DNA of 64,000 nucleotides from Noviluteimonas lactosilytica (GTDB lineage: Bacteria; Pseudomonadota; Gammaproteobacteria; Xanthomonadales; Xanthomonadaceae), in NCBI RefSeq assembly GCF_020866925.1, contig NZ_JAJGAK010000003.1, positions 1 through 64,000 on the forward strand. Reading direction: 5' to 3'. The position numbers were made by a program, and so were the translations under genes. Positions 25,216 through 33,789 of the stretch are shown here, in pieces. The notes beneath the pieces were generated by a model. That model ran no database searches. It was not told where the DNA came from and was given only the letters and a program-made list of their open reading frames with translations. How positions within the stretch are numbered: the stretch's first letter is position 1; every line of letters begins with the position of its first letter.

Positions 25216-26823
25216 TCAGTTCGCCACCTGCGCGAGGACTCGAACGGCTTTCGCATCCGCCTGTCGCTGCTTCTCGGCGGCCTTGAGCGCCAACCAGAAG
25301 TGCACGGCGAACACGATGTGGCCCAGCGTCATCAACGTTCCGCCGACCGATCGACCGATCAGCCACGGATGCGTGACCTTGACCGCTTCGATGAAAGGCA
25401 CCGCACCATCGAGCAGCTTCAGGCCCTGCAGCACGCCGCCGATGCTGAGCAGCACGACGTACACCGCGAACCCGCCGGCGACCAGCCAGAAGTGCCACGA
25501 GATCAACGCGGGCTTCGGCCACTTCACGTCGAGCACGCGCGGCACCGCGAAATACATGCCGCCGAACAGCACCATCGACACGAAGCCGTACATGCCGATG
25601 TGCGCATGCGCCACGGTGAAGTGCGTGAAGTGCACGACCGAGTTGAACGAACGCAACGCTTCGAACGAGCCCTGCACGGACGCCACCGTGTACATCATCG
25701 CGCCGAACACGATGAAGCGCAGCGTGTGCGAGCGCTTCAACACGCCGAAATGGCCCTTGAGCGTCTGGTGCTGGTTGATCGAGAACGCGAGCACCGGGAT
25801 CAGCATCATCACGCTCTGCACGATCGACAGCGTGACCAGCCACTCGGGGATCGGGCCACCGATCAGGTGATGCGCGCCGACCTGGCCGTAGAAGAACGCG
25901 AGCGTCCAGAAGCCGAGCAGCGACAGGTTGTACGAACGCACCGGCCTGCCGATCACCTTCGGCAGGAAGTAGTAGACGCACGCGAGCGAGATCGGCGTGT
26001 AGAACAGGCCGAGCACGTTGTGCCCGAACCACCAGTTCATCGTCGCCTGCTCGACGCCGAAGTGCAGGCCGGGGATCTTCGCCACGATGTAGAGGATCGG
26101 GAACCAGAACAGCGCCGCGCCGATGTACCAGACCGACACGTACAGGTGATGCACGCGGCGACTGCGCAGCATCAGCACCATCGGAACACCGATCAGCATG
26201 CCGCCGATCGCGAACAACGTGCCGATGTACCAGGGGATCTCGAGCCATTCCATGCCCGTGTTCAACCCGTTGGCGATGCCGACGATGCCCGCGACGAGCC
26301 CCGCGTTCCAGATCATCGCGCCCGCGATGACGAGACGCGGCGCTTGCAGCGGCGTGCGCAACAGGCGCGGCAACAACCACACGACGAGCCCGAGCAGGCC
26401 CATCGGCGCCCAGCCGTAGGCGACGAGGTTGAGATGGATGGCGCGTAGGCGACCGAACGTCAGCCAGGCCTGTTCTACGAGCAGATCGGGCGCGTGCAAC
26501 TTGATGGAACTCAGCAAGCCCGCGGCCGACCCCACGAGCAACCAGGTCACCGCGAAAGTGAACATCACGAAGACGGGCACCGCGGTCGCGCGATCGGCAG
26601 CTGCGCGCGCCGTCAGTTCCTGCGCCTGCTCCGCATCGCGCGGCACGAGGGGCGCGACGCCATTGGCCGGATCGTCGAATCGCCCGATTTCCTCGGGCGC
26701 GAAGATCACGCCCGCGCCGCGGGCATCCTGGTCGAACAGGCCCTTGCGAAGAGACCAGATGAAGGCGAAGAGGCCGACGACCGACAGGATGAAGGTCGCG
26801 AGCAGGAGCGCGGTGGGGTTCAT
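25216..26823 (-). CDS. ccoN: cbb3-type oxidase subunit I with CcoS-like N-terminal segment
   Basis: The 535-residue protein carries the CcoN core: H130 in the FGRLRAIH heme-b site, CuB ligands H268 (WWFGHN) and H318/H319 (GAHHL), a tyrosine in TM7 (VYYFLPK) and heme ligands near H406/H408. The first about 52 residues form one helix followed by WSLRKGLFDQDARGAG and EEIGRFDDP, which look like the assembly protein CcoS fused to the N-terminus. CcoS is usually separate in ccoGHIS operons. No ccoG, H or I gene is in the window. An upstream Fnr box was not seen. Confidence 0.93.
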   Translation of the reverse strand: MNPTALLLATFILSVVGLFAFIWSLRKGLFDQDARGAGVIFAPEEIGRFDDPANGVAPLVPRDAEQAQELTARAAADRATAVPVFVMFTFAVTWLLVGSAAGLLSSIKLHAPDLLVEQAWLTFGRLRAIHLNLVAYGWAPMGLLGLVVWLLPRLLRTPLQAPRLVIAGAMIWNAGLVAGIVGIANGLNTGMEWLEIPWYIGTLFAIGGMLIGVPMVLMLRSRRVHHLYVSVWYIGAALFWFPILYIVAKIPGLHFGVEQATMNWWFGHNVLGLFYTPISLACVYYFLPKVIGRPVRSYNLSLLGFWTLAFFYGQVGAHHLIGGPIPEWLVTLSIVQSVMMLIPVLAFSINQHQTLKGHFGVLKRSHTLRFIVFGAMMYTVASVQGSFEALRSFNSVVHFTHFTVAHAHIGMYGFVSMVLFGGMYFAVPRVLDVKWPKPALISWHFWLVAGGFAVYVVLLSIGGVLQGLKLLDGAVPFIEAVKVTHPWLIGRSVGGTLMTLGHIVFAVHFWLALKAAEKQRQADAKAVRVLAQVAN

Positions 26824-26979
26824 TGGCGATGTGGTGCAAACGACGCCCTGGGGGAGGCGCGCGCAGGTTACGCGCGGGGCTCGACGTTGCTCAGATGCAG
26901 TTCGCGCGCAAACGACCGGATCAGATGCGTGCGCGGAAATACGGTGTTGCCCGCACGACAACCCGGAGCGCCCTGGTGT

Positions 26980-28200
26980 TCACCCCTTGACGCACACCAC
27001 CTGACGCAGCGTGTGCACGATCTCGACGAGATCGCGCTGCGCTTCCATCACGGCTTCGATCGGCTTGTAGGCCGCGGGCGATTCGTCCACCACGTCCGCG
27101 TCCTTGCGGCACTCGACGTGCGCCGTCGCGCGCGCATGATCGTCGAGACTGATGCGCTTCTTCGCCTCGGTGCGGCTCATCACGCGGCCGGCGCCGTGGC
27201 TGCAGCTGTGGAAGCTGTCCGCGTTGCCGAGTCCGCGCACGATGAAGCTCTTCGCGCCCATGCTGCCCGGGATGATCCCGAGTTCGCCCTTGCGCGCGCT
27301 CACCGCGCCCTTGCGCGTCACCAGCACGTCCTGGCCGAAGTGACGTTCGCGATTGACGTAGTTGTGGTGGCAGTTCACCGCTTCGGCGTCCGCCTCGAAC
27401 GGTTTTTCGATCACGCTGCGCGCGGCATGCACCACGTTGCGCATCATGATTTCGCGATTGGTGCGCGCATATCGCTGCGCCCAGTCGACCGCGAACACGT
27501 AGTCGCCGTAGTGGTCGCTGCCCTCCGGCAGGTACGCGAGGTCCTGGTCCGGCAGGTTGATCATGTGGCGACGCATGTCCTGCTTGGCGAGTTCGATGAA
27601 GTGCGTGCCGATCGCGTTGCCCACGCCGCGCGAACCGGAGTGCAGCATGAACCACACGCGATCCTCTTCGTCCAGGCATACCTCGACGAAGTGGTTGCCC
27701 GTGCCGAGCGTGCCGAGATGGTTGAGATTGTTGGTGTTCGCAAGGCGCGGATGGCGTTCGCAGATCGTCGTGAAGTCGTCGACCAACGTCGCCCAACCTT
27801 TTTCGACGTGCGCGGGCGGATTCGCCCACGCGCCCGTGTCGCGCTTGCCGCGGCCCACGCTGCGGCCGTGCGGCACCGCGCGTTCGATCGCGCTGCGCAA
27901 TTCGCCGAGATGATCGGGAAGGTCGGACGCCGTCAGCGTCGTGCGCGCGGCGATCATGCCGCAGCCGATGTCGACGCCCACCGCGGCGGGAATGACCGCG
28001 CCGATCGTCGGCACGACCGACCCCACCGTCGCGCCCTTGCCGAGGTGGACGTCGGGCATCACCGCGATCCAGCGATGGATGAAGGGCAGCTTCGCGATGT
28101 TGCGCAGCTGCTCGCGCGCGGCGTCTTCCAGCGGCACGCCGCGCGTCCATAACTTGATGGGCGCGGCGCCTTGATCCTGGATGACGTCGTAGTGCTGCAT
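26980..28200 (-). CDS. rtcB: RtcB-family tRNA-splicing/RNA ligase
   Basis: The 406-residue protein matches RtcB throughout: PDVHLGKGATVGSV, metal ligand C80 in GVDIGCGM, GTGNHFVE, SRGVGN and the guanylated-histidine motif CSHGAGR with H335. RtcB seals 2',3'-cyclic phosphate and 5'-OH RNA ends with GTP and manganese. No rtcA, archease or sigma-54 regulator rtcR is adjacent. It is divergent from the Rof-like gene with 119 bases between them. Confidence 0.95.
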   Translation of the reverse strand: MQHYDVIQDQGAAPIKLWTRGVPLEDAAREQLRNIAKLPFIHRWIAVMPDVHLGKGATVGSVVPTIGAVIPAAVGVDIGCGMIAARTTLTASDLPDHLGELRSAIERAVPHGRSVGRGKRDTGAWANPPAHVEKGWATLVDDFTTICERHPRLANTNNLNHLGTLGTGNHFVEVCLDEEDRVWFMLHSGSRGVGNAIGTHFIELAKQDMRRHMINLPDQDLAYLPEGSDHYGDYVFAVDWAQRYARTNREIMMRNVVHAARSVIEKPFEADAEAVNCHHNYVNRERHFGQDVLVTRKGAVSARKGELGIIPGSMGAKSFIVRGLGNADSFHSCSHGAGRVMSRTEAKKRISLDDHARATAHVECRKDADVVDESPAAYKPIEAVMEAQRDLVEIVHTLRQVVCVKG

Positions 28201-28319
28201 GGGCCTACCTTAGTCCGCGGAATCGAATGATGCGGTGAACCGGCGACCGTGCGCGAGCCTTGAACCACGCGCCGCACTCCCCAATGTTGCGAAGGCCGCA
28301 ACCTGCCAGGGCCCAGCCC

Positions 28320-28571
28320 ATGTCCAGCCAGCCCCCTTCCTACTCGCCCATCAATTGTGAGTTCCATGACGTGCTGGAAACACGCGCGACGACGCGCGCG
28401 TTGACGTCGGTGGTCTTCCGCAACGAAGCCGGCGAGGTCGAACGACGCAGCGCGGTCATCAGCGACGTCTTCGCACGCAACGGCGAAGAGTTCCTCGTGC
28501 TCGACTCGGGCGACACCGTGCGCCTGGACCGCCTGTTGCAAATCGACGACGAGAAACTCGCCGACTACTGA
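28320..28571 (+). CDS. rof: Rof-family Rho-binding antiterminator-like protein
   Basis: The 83-residue protein matches Rof by the N-terminal YSPINCEFHDVLE, a central beta-rich segment with SAVISDVFARNGEEFLVLD, and DTVRLDRLLQI near the C-terminus. Rof binds Rho and inhibits its RNA loading. The ATG at 28320 was chosen; an ATG at 28284 would add 12 residues without homology. It is divergent from rtcB and convergent with the hypothetical gene at 28584. Confidence 0.8.
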   Translation: MSSQPPSYSPINCEFHDVLETRATTRALTSVVFRNEAGEVERRSAVISDVFARNGEEFLVLDSGDTVRLDRLLQIDDEKLADY

Positions 28572-28583
28572 CGCAACGACGCG

Positions 28584-29105
28584 TCAGCGTCCGCGCGGCT
28601 CGCGCCAGTCGCGATACCGCAGGTAGGCCGGCGTCTGCGTCGGCCGACCGCGTTCCTCGAGTCGCTCCGACAGCCACTGGAACCATTCGAACATCAGCGG
28701 ATGCCGTTGTTCGACGCGATGCGCTTCGACCCACGGACGCAGCCGCTGCCACAACAACACGACTGCGCCTCCGATCAGCTCTTCGACCAAGGGCAACGGC
28801 AGGCTGCCGCGGTAGACGAGCAGGCCCATCGTTTCGAAACGCGTGCCCATTGCGAGCGCGGCTTCTTCGTAGTCGTCGCCGAGCGCGCGGAAATCCTCCA
28901 CCGGGCAATCGATCGGCAATGGATAGAGCAACCGGAACGCATGCGTGAACTCACGATCCTGCAGCGAGCGCATCAACTCGATCGCCGCCGCGTCGTGGCG
29001 CTGCTGCCGATACTGGCGGATCTGCACCATGCCGAAGACCAGTGCCACAACGACCGCCACGCCGCCGAGGATCTGCGCGACTTGCGAGAGTTCCATCAGG
29101 TCCAT
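28584..29105 (-). CDS. DUF4760-like membrane-associated protein
   Basis: The 173-residue protein has an N-terminal membrane helix (about residues 8-25) and then a helical soluble part rich in Arg and aromatic residues (RRFYQ-like motifs, EWFQWLSERLEERG). It resembles DUF4760-type proteins of unknown role. It lies downstream of the OmpA-domain gene but a terminator separates the two transcripts. Confidence 0.65.
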   Translation of the reverse strand: MDLMELSQVAQILGGVAVVVALVFGMVQIRQYRQQRHDAAAIELMRSLQDREFTHAFRLLYPLPIDCPVEDFRALGDDYEEAALAMGTRFETMGLLVYRGSLPLPLVEELIGGAVVLLWQRLRPWVEAHRVEQRHPLMFEWFQWLSERLEERGRPTQTPAYLRYRDWREPRGR

Positions 29106-29142
29106 GACAGGTGGAACGCGGGATTCGCACCGTGGCGGACCA

Positions 29143-29173
29143 TAAAACAAGGGCCCGCGTCGCCGCGGGCCCT
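29143..29173 (-). terminator. Rho-independent terminator
   Basis: A perfect 10-bp stem (AGGGCCCGCG/CGCGGGCCCT) with a 4-base loop, followed on the minus strand by TTGTTTTA. It ends the OmpA-domain gene whose stop is at 29197. Confidence 0.85.
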
Positions 29174-29196
29174 GTTGCATTCCGGCGCGTGAAGAA

Positions 29197-29988
29197 TCAC
29201 TTCTTCCCGGCGGCCACACCCTTGTCGACCACCAGCTTCACCACGACCTTGCGCGCGCCCGCGTTGTTGCCGCTGCCCGCGTCGGGCGCGACGCCCATGC
29301 CGTCGCCCGCGGTCACGCGACCCGGCGCGAGGCCGCCCTGCGACTGCAGGAAGTCGGCGACGTTGTTCGCACGCGCGGTGCTCAGGCGCTTGTTCGCAGC
29401 CGCATCGCCGGTCGAGTCGGTGAAGCCCTGCATGACGACCGCGTAGTCCTGGGTTTCCTTCGCCTTCGCGGCGAGCGCCATCAGGTCGGACTTGCCCTTC
29501 GCGTTGATCGCGGTGCTGCCCGAGGCGAACATCACTTCGGCTTCGGCGATCGCTTCGTACTTGCCGAAGTCGTCCATGCGCTTGCCCATCGCATCGACTT
29601 TCGTGTCGGTGGGCTTGACGCCGGCCTGCACCTGCTGCGCGGTGCGGAAATCGTCGGAGCGGAACGAGATCGCGCTCGCCTGTTGTGCGCCGCCCTGTTC
29701 GACGAGGTCGGCGACGATCGGCAAACCGGCGATCAGCGCACTCTGTTCGACGCGCTCGAAGCGCACGGCCGCGAGGCCTTCCTTCTTCTTGATCTCGGTG
29801 GCCGAGGTCAGGGTGATCTGGTGGTCGACGTTGTTCGAATCGCGCACGGTGACCGTGTTGCCGTCGATCGCGGTGATCAGGCCCTTGATCGAACTCTTGT
29901 CGCCGTCGGCGGCGAAGGCCGGCAGCGCCGCCAGCGCGGCGGCCAACGCGGCGATTCGCATCGCCTGGTACAAACGCTTGCTGGACAT
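29197..29988 (-). CDS. Outer-membrane OmpA-C-like protein
   Basis: The 263-residue protein has a signal peptide (about residues 1-26, cleavage near AFA-ADG). The N-terminal half has a Lys/Asp-rich beta region (SSIKGLITAIDGNTVTVRD). The OmpA-like C-terminal domain follows from about residue 150, with GKSDLMALAAKAK, VMQGFTDSTGDAAANKRLS and ARANNVADFL. Such domains bind peptidoglycan. The ATG at 29988 opens the signal peptide, and the gene is followed by a terminator. Confidence 0.88.
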   Translation of the reverse strand: MSSKRLYQAMRIAALAAALAALPAFAADGDKSSIKGLITAIDGNTVTVRDSNNVDHQITLTSATEIKKKEGLAAVRFERVEQSALIAGLPIVADLVEQGGAQQASAISFRSDDFRTAQQVQAGVKPTDTKVDAMGKRMDDFGKYEAIAEAEVMFASGSTAINAKGKSDLMALAAKAKETQDYAVVMQGFTDSTGDAAANKRLSTARANNVADFLQSQGGLAPGRVTAGDGMGVAPDAGSGNNAGARKVVVKLVVDKGVAAGKK

Positions 29989-30078
29989 GCGCGTGCTCCT
30001 TTGCCTGGCGGCAGTTGGGGGGAGGAGCGTTGCGCTTTGGTGCCGCCGCTTCAATTGGCCGTTCGGCCAACGCATGGC

Positions 30079-30633
30079 TCAGCCGTGCGCTCGCCCCCTC
30101 GATGCGAGCCTGAACATCGCGGCAGAGCCAAGCCAGATCGCCACGAACAGCGTCGTGCCCATCACGATCTCCCAGGCTTCGCCCAGTTTTCCCGCCAATG
30201 CGAAGCCGCCGACCAGCGCCTGCGCACACGCGGTCGCGAGCATCACGAAGGCCATGCCCGACGCGCGCGCGCGCACCACGATCGCGCCGGCGATCTCCAC
30301 CAGCAGCACGCCGCCGAACAGCAGGTTCGCCGGATTGCCTTCGTCGCCAATGAAGCCGACCGCGAGGTTCACCCAGACCAGCAGGAGCGCACCACCGACC
30401 GCCGCCGCGGCTCCGAGCCGATAGATCACGCCGCCCGACATGCGCGCGAAGACCTCGAACGCGGCGCCCGCGAGCGCCAGCATCACGCCCATCGCCACGA
30501 AGTCCTGCGCGGTCCACACCACGCCCTCGGCTCCGAGCTGCATCGCGATCGCGGGCAGCAACAGCACGCCGCCGGCCGCGCACCACATCGCCTTGCGCAG
30601 GAAGCTGCGATTCCACGTCGAGCTGCCTTCCAT
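30079..30633 (-). CDS. Six-helix membrane protein, unknown function
   Basis: The 184-residue protein has about six hydrophobic segments separated by short loops with few charges. It begins at ATG 30633 after a basic segment (STWNRSFLRKAMW). It is on the same strand as the QueC-like A gene upstream (90-base gap), but the distance makes co-transcription uncertain. No family recognised. Confidence 0.65.
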   Translation of the reverse strand: MEGSSTWNRSFLRKAMWCAAGGVLLLPAIAMQLGAEGVVWTAQDFVAMGVMLALAGAAFEVFARMSGGVIYRLGAAAAVGGALLLVWVNLAVGFIGDEGNPANLLFGGVLLVEIAGAIVVRARASGMAFVMLATACAQALVGGFALAGKLGEAWEIVMGTTLFVAIWLGSAAMFRLASRGRAHG

Positions 30634-30723
30634 GTCCGCGTCTCCGGTCGATTCGGTTGCGCGCAGCCTGCAGCGCCGCGGTGAGCCGGCGATGGGGCGA
30701 TTGTGAAGCGGGGAAGAAGTCGC

Positions 30724-31563
30724 TCAGTCGTCCGCGCGGCGCAGGCCGAGCATCCGCAGGGTCGCCACCAGCGGCGCCTTGAACGGCAACAAGCACGTGC
30801 GATACAGCGCCGAGCGGAAACGACTGAGGCGCGGCAAGCGATGGCCGAGGCCTTCCTCGATCGTGTAGAGACAGGGATTGCAGATGCCGCAGGGCTTGCC
30901 GCGGATCGGGTCGTGGCAGAACCAGGTCATGTCCATGATCGGCCGCCATCCGCGCTCGTCGGCTTCACGCGCCATGTCGAGCTTGCTCACCTCGAACAAC
31001 GGCAACGAGAAGTGGCGGAACAGCCGGTGCAGTTCCGCCGCGTCCGCGCGCCGCCCACGGTGGCGCGCGTCGAACCGATGCGTGCGGTAGCCATCGCCCT
31101 CTTCTTCCTCGATCACGAACGGTTCGAGCACCCCGTGCGCCTTGTCGTCGCGATGGATGCACAACTCGATCTCGTCGATGCGCTGCTCCGTGCAGAACCA
31201 CGCGAGCCATTCGTACTGGCGGCCCAGGTGCGTGCGCTGCAAGGTGTGTTCGTACGCGTCGTGGATCGCCGCGTCGGGCGCCAGGCGCGCGACGTCGAAG
31301 AAGCGCGTGGGATGCAGCAGCTCGTGCGTTTCAGGAAAACGCTCGAGCAACGCGCCGCGGATGCGCGCCATCGTCGCGATCTCGATCGTCGTCGACGGCC
31401 GGCGTTCGCGCTTCAGGTAATACGGCGTGACGGGCTTGCGGTGGACGAGCAGCAGCCGCAGCAACTGGAACGTCGAGTCCCAGCCCCCGGTCCACAGCAG
31501 CCGGACACTCCGCTCCTGCCGGATGTCGGCTGCGTTCGCGTGTTGGCGGTGCGATTGCTGCAC
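30724..31563 (-). CDS. QueC-like PP-loop protein A
   Basis: The 279-residue protein has the PP-loop LLWTGGWDST with G26-G27-W28-D29-S30 and a C-terminal zinc motif C216-x8-C225-x2-C228-x2-C231 (GKPCGICNPC). The motif spacing is that of QueC (7-cyano-7-deazaguanine synthase). It lacks a genome context of queuosine genes here and is clearly a paralog of the gene at 32536. PP-loop enzymes adenylate a carboxylate or similar group. The start is GTG. The alpha/beta hydrolase gene lies 36 bases upstream on the same strand, so the two are probably co-transcribed. Confidence 0.85.
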   Translation of the reverse strand: MQQSHRQHANAADIRQERSVRLLWTGGWDSTFQLLRLLLVHRKPVTPYYLKRERRPSTTIEIATMARIRGALLERFPETHELLHPTRFFDVARLAPDAAIHDAYEHTLQRTHLGRQYEWLAWFCTEQRIDEIELCIHRDDKAHGVLEPFVIEEEEGDGYRTHRFDARHRGRRADAAELHRLFRHFSLPLFEVSKLDMAREADERGWRPIMDMTWFCHDPIRGKPCGICNPCLYTIEEGLGHRLPRLSRFRSALYRTCLLPFKAPLVATLRMLGLRRADD

Positions 31564-31599
31564 GCGGGCATGTTCCCAACTCCGGGATCAACGCCGGTT

Positions 31600-32388
31600 T
31601 CACGTCGGCGCCTGCAACGCGGCCACGTGTCGCACGGCCAGGCCCAGCACTTGTTCGGGCAACTCCCGATGCGGCACGTGCCCGCATTCAAGCAGGTGCA
31701 TCGTGGCGGTACCGGCGACGAGCGAGACGATGCGTTCGGGGTGTCGCGTCGATCCGAACTCGTCGTCGAGGCCGTGCATCACGAGCGTCGGGCATGCGAC
31801 GCGGCGCAGGTCGTCGTCGAGGTTCCACTGCGCGAAGTCGTCGGCCAGCCAGGTGTCGATCCACGCATGCAGCACCCATTCGGCCTTGTCGCCGTGGTAT
31901 TTGCGCAGTCGATCGAGTTGCCCCGGTCTCGCGAACGCCCGTTTCGCCTCGACGATGCCCGCGATGGTGCGGTCCTCGACGAAGGCCTGCGCCGATTCGG
32001 TGATCAGCGCGCGGCATGCCTGCGGATACGCCGCGGCGCAGGCGACCGCCATGCCGCCGCCGACGCTGTGGCCGAAGGCGATGAAGTCGTCGATGCCCAG
32101 TCGTTCGCGCAGCGCGCGGACGCCTTCACGCGCCTCGGTCTGTACGAAGTCGTTGGACAGCCGGCCTGGATGCGGATCGGATCGGCCGAACCCCAGGCGG
32201 TCGTAGGCGACGACGTCGTGCCCCGTCGCTTCGGCGAGCGCCGCGGGGAAGTCGCGCCACAGCTCGACGGAGCCCAGCGAATCGTGGAACAGCACGATCG
32301 GCGCGGCCCCGACGCGCGATCCGCGGTGGCGCATCGCATGAAGGCGACCGAGCCGCGTCGGGATCCAGCAGGTTTCCATGGTTGCCAT
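31600..32388 (-). CDS. Alpha/beta hydrolase between QueC-like genes
   Basis: The 262-residue protein is an alpha/beta hydrolase: oxyanion LFHDSLGS, the nucleophile elbow GHSVGGG, an acid residue in MHGLDDEFG, and a late His in LECGHVPHRE. It resembles esterase/epoxide-hydrolase-type members. Its start at 32388 (MATMETC) was taken; ATG 32379 is possible, and neither has a strong ribosome-binding site. It is divergent from QueC-like B with 147 bases between, and runs into QueC-like A after 36 bases. Confidence 0.88.
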   Translation of the reverse strand: MATMETCWIPTRLGRLHAMRHRGSRVGAAPIVLFHDSLGSVELWRDFPAALAEATGHDVVAYDRLGFGRSDPHPGRLSNDFVQTEAREGVRALRERLGIDDFIAFGHSVGGGMAVACAAAYPQACRALITESAQAFVEDRTIAGIVEAKRAFARPGQLDRLRKYHGDKAEWVLHAWIDTWLADDFAQWNLDDDLRRVACPTLVMHGLDDEFGSTRHPERIVSLVAGTATMHLLECGHVPHRELPEQVLGLAVRHVAALQAPT

Positions 32389-32535
32389 GTCGACCAAAAG
32401 CGAACAATTCCTTAAGGGAAGATCGCCCCACGCCGGTCGTCGGCGCAAGTCGGCGCGCGGGTTGCATCACGGCGGCGAACCTTTGGCGTTCGTGACACCA
32501 TGCACCCGTGCCCGGATCGGAATGGACGGCCACGC

Positions 32536-33321
32536 ATGCTCGACGCCAAGCCCGTGGAGCTTCTCTGGACAGGTGGATTCGATTCCACGTTCCGCCTGCT
32601 CACGTTGTTGCTCGATCATCGCCTGCCCGTGCAGCCGTCGTACCTGTACGACGCGCGCCGCGCGTCGGCGCCGATCGAAGTCGCGACGATGGATCGCATC
32701 CGCGCCGCGCTCCTGCAAGCGTATCCCGACGCGCGCGAACTGCTGCTGCCGACACGCATCGACTCCGTCCCTGCGCACGATCCCGACGACGACGTACAGC
32801 ATGCGTTCGAAACGATCCTGCGCGACCACCGTATCGGCGACCAATACGCGTTCCTCGCGCGTTGGTGCCGCGAACGCGGACTGCGCGAAGTCGAGTTGTC
32901 GTGCGAATGGGGACCGCGCGGCACGCCGCATGCGCTGGAACCGTTCATGACGCCGGCGGCCTCGCAACACGGCCTGCCGACGTTCCGCCTGCATCGCGAT
33001 GCGCCCGAAGCGTTCCAGCTTGTGTTCGGCATGTACACCTTCCCGCTGATGCGCATGACCAAGCTGGAGGAAGCGCAGATCGCAACGCGCCACGGCTGGA
33101 ACGCGTTGCTCGCCGAAACCTGGTTCTGCCACCGGCCCACGCGCAAGCAGCGCCCGTGCGGGTTCTGCAATCCGTGCCAGTACGCGCTGGAAGAAGGCTT
33201 CGGCGCGCGCATCCCGCGGTCGCGGCGCGCGTTATCGCACTTGTTCAACGCCACGCTGATGCCGCTGCGCGGGCGCGCGCGGCAAGTCCTGCGGCGCTTG
33301 CGTCGCCATGCGCTGGGCTGA
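32536..33321 (+). CDS. QueC-like PP-loop protein B
   Basis: The 261-residue protein has the PP-loop LLWTGGFDST (G13-G14-F15-D16-S17) and the zinc motif C198-x9-C208-x2-C211-x2-C214 (RPCGFCNPC). It aligns with protein A over its whole length, so the two are paralogs. ATG 32536 was preferred; an ATG at 32500 in frame would add 12 residues. The VOC-family gene follows after 6 bases on the same strand. Function unknown; a QueC-like adenylation chemistry is an inference. Confidence 0.85.
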   Translation: MLDAKPVELLWTGGFDSTFRLLTLLLDHRLPVQPSYLYDARRASAPIEVATMDRIRAALLQAYPDARELLLPTRIDSVPAHDPDDDVQHAFETILRDHRIGDQYAFLARWCRERGLREVELSCEWGPRGTPHALEPFMTPAASQHGLPTFRLHRDAPEAFQLVFGMYTFPLMRMTKLEEAQIATRHGWNALLAETWFCHRPTRKQRPCGFCNPCQYALEEGFGARIPRSRRALSHLFNATLMPLRGRARQVLRRLRRHALG

Positions 33322-33327
33322 GCCGTC

Positions 33328-33699
33328 ATGGCGCCCGTTCCTGCCGCCGTCGTGTTCGTGGCCGACGTCGCGCGCGTCGCGGCCTTCTACTGCGACGTCT
33401 TCGGCATGGCCCGGCTCGAAGGCGACGCGGGTTACGCGGTGCTCGCGCGCGACGGATTCCAGTTGACCGTCCACGCCCTGCAGGGCGAGCCCATGCCGCT
33501 GGGCGGGGTGCGGGAAGACGCATACGTGAAGGTGTGCTTCCCCGTCCGCAGCATCGAGGCCGCGCGCGCCGCGGCGGCCCGCGCCGGCGGCGAGATCTGG
33601 CCGGCCGATCGTGCGTGGGAGGCGCCCTCGCGCGGGTTCCGGGCATGCGACGGGCGCGACCCCGAGGGCAACGTGTTCCAGGTCCGCGAGGCGTTGTAA
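33328..33699 (+). CDS. VOC-family glyoxalase-like protein
   Basis: The 123-residue protein matches the glyoxalase/bleomycin-resistance (VOC) fold: VADVARVAAFYCDVFGM, a central beta segment with ARDGFQLTVHAL, and C-terminal RDPEGNVFQVRE. The last motif includes the usual metal-ligand region. It is 6 bases downstream of QueC-like B and therefore likely co-transcribed with it. Substrate unknown. Confidence 0.85.
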   Translation: MAPVPAAVVFVADVARVAAFYCDVFGMARLEGDAGYAVLARDGFQLTVHALQGEPMPLGGVREDAYVKVCFPVRSIEAARAAAARAGGEIWPADRAWEAPSRGFRACDGRDPEGNVFQVREAL

Positions 33700-33789
33700 G
33701 CCCGCGAACGCAGGCGCGTGGTGGCGGGCTGTGATATCAGGGGCCGTCGTGCGTATCACCCCGGCAAGCCCTTCCGACACTCGCCCACA

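Noticed and set aside
26824-26979. Fnr/Anr box upstream of the oxidase operon.
   Set aside because: No TTGAT-N4-ATCAA-like sequence was found in the gap; only degenerate fragments.
32389-32535. Specific promoter elements between the divergent hydrolase and QueC-like B genes.
   Set aside because: No clear -35/-10 pair could be read with confidence.
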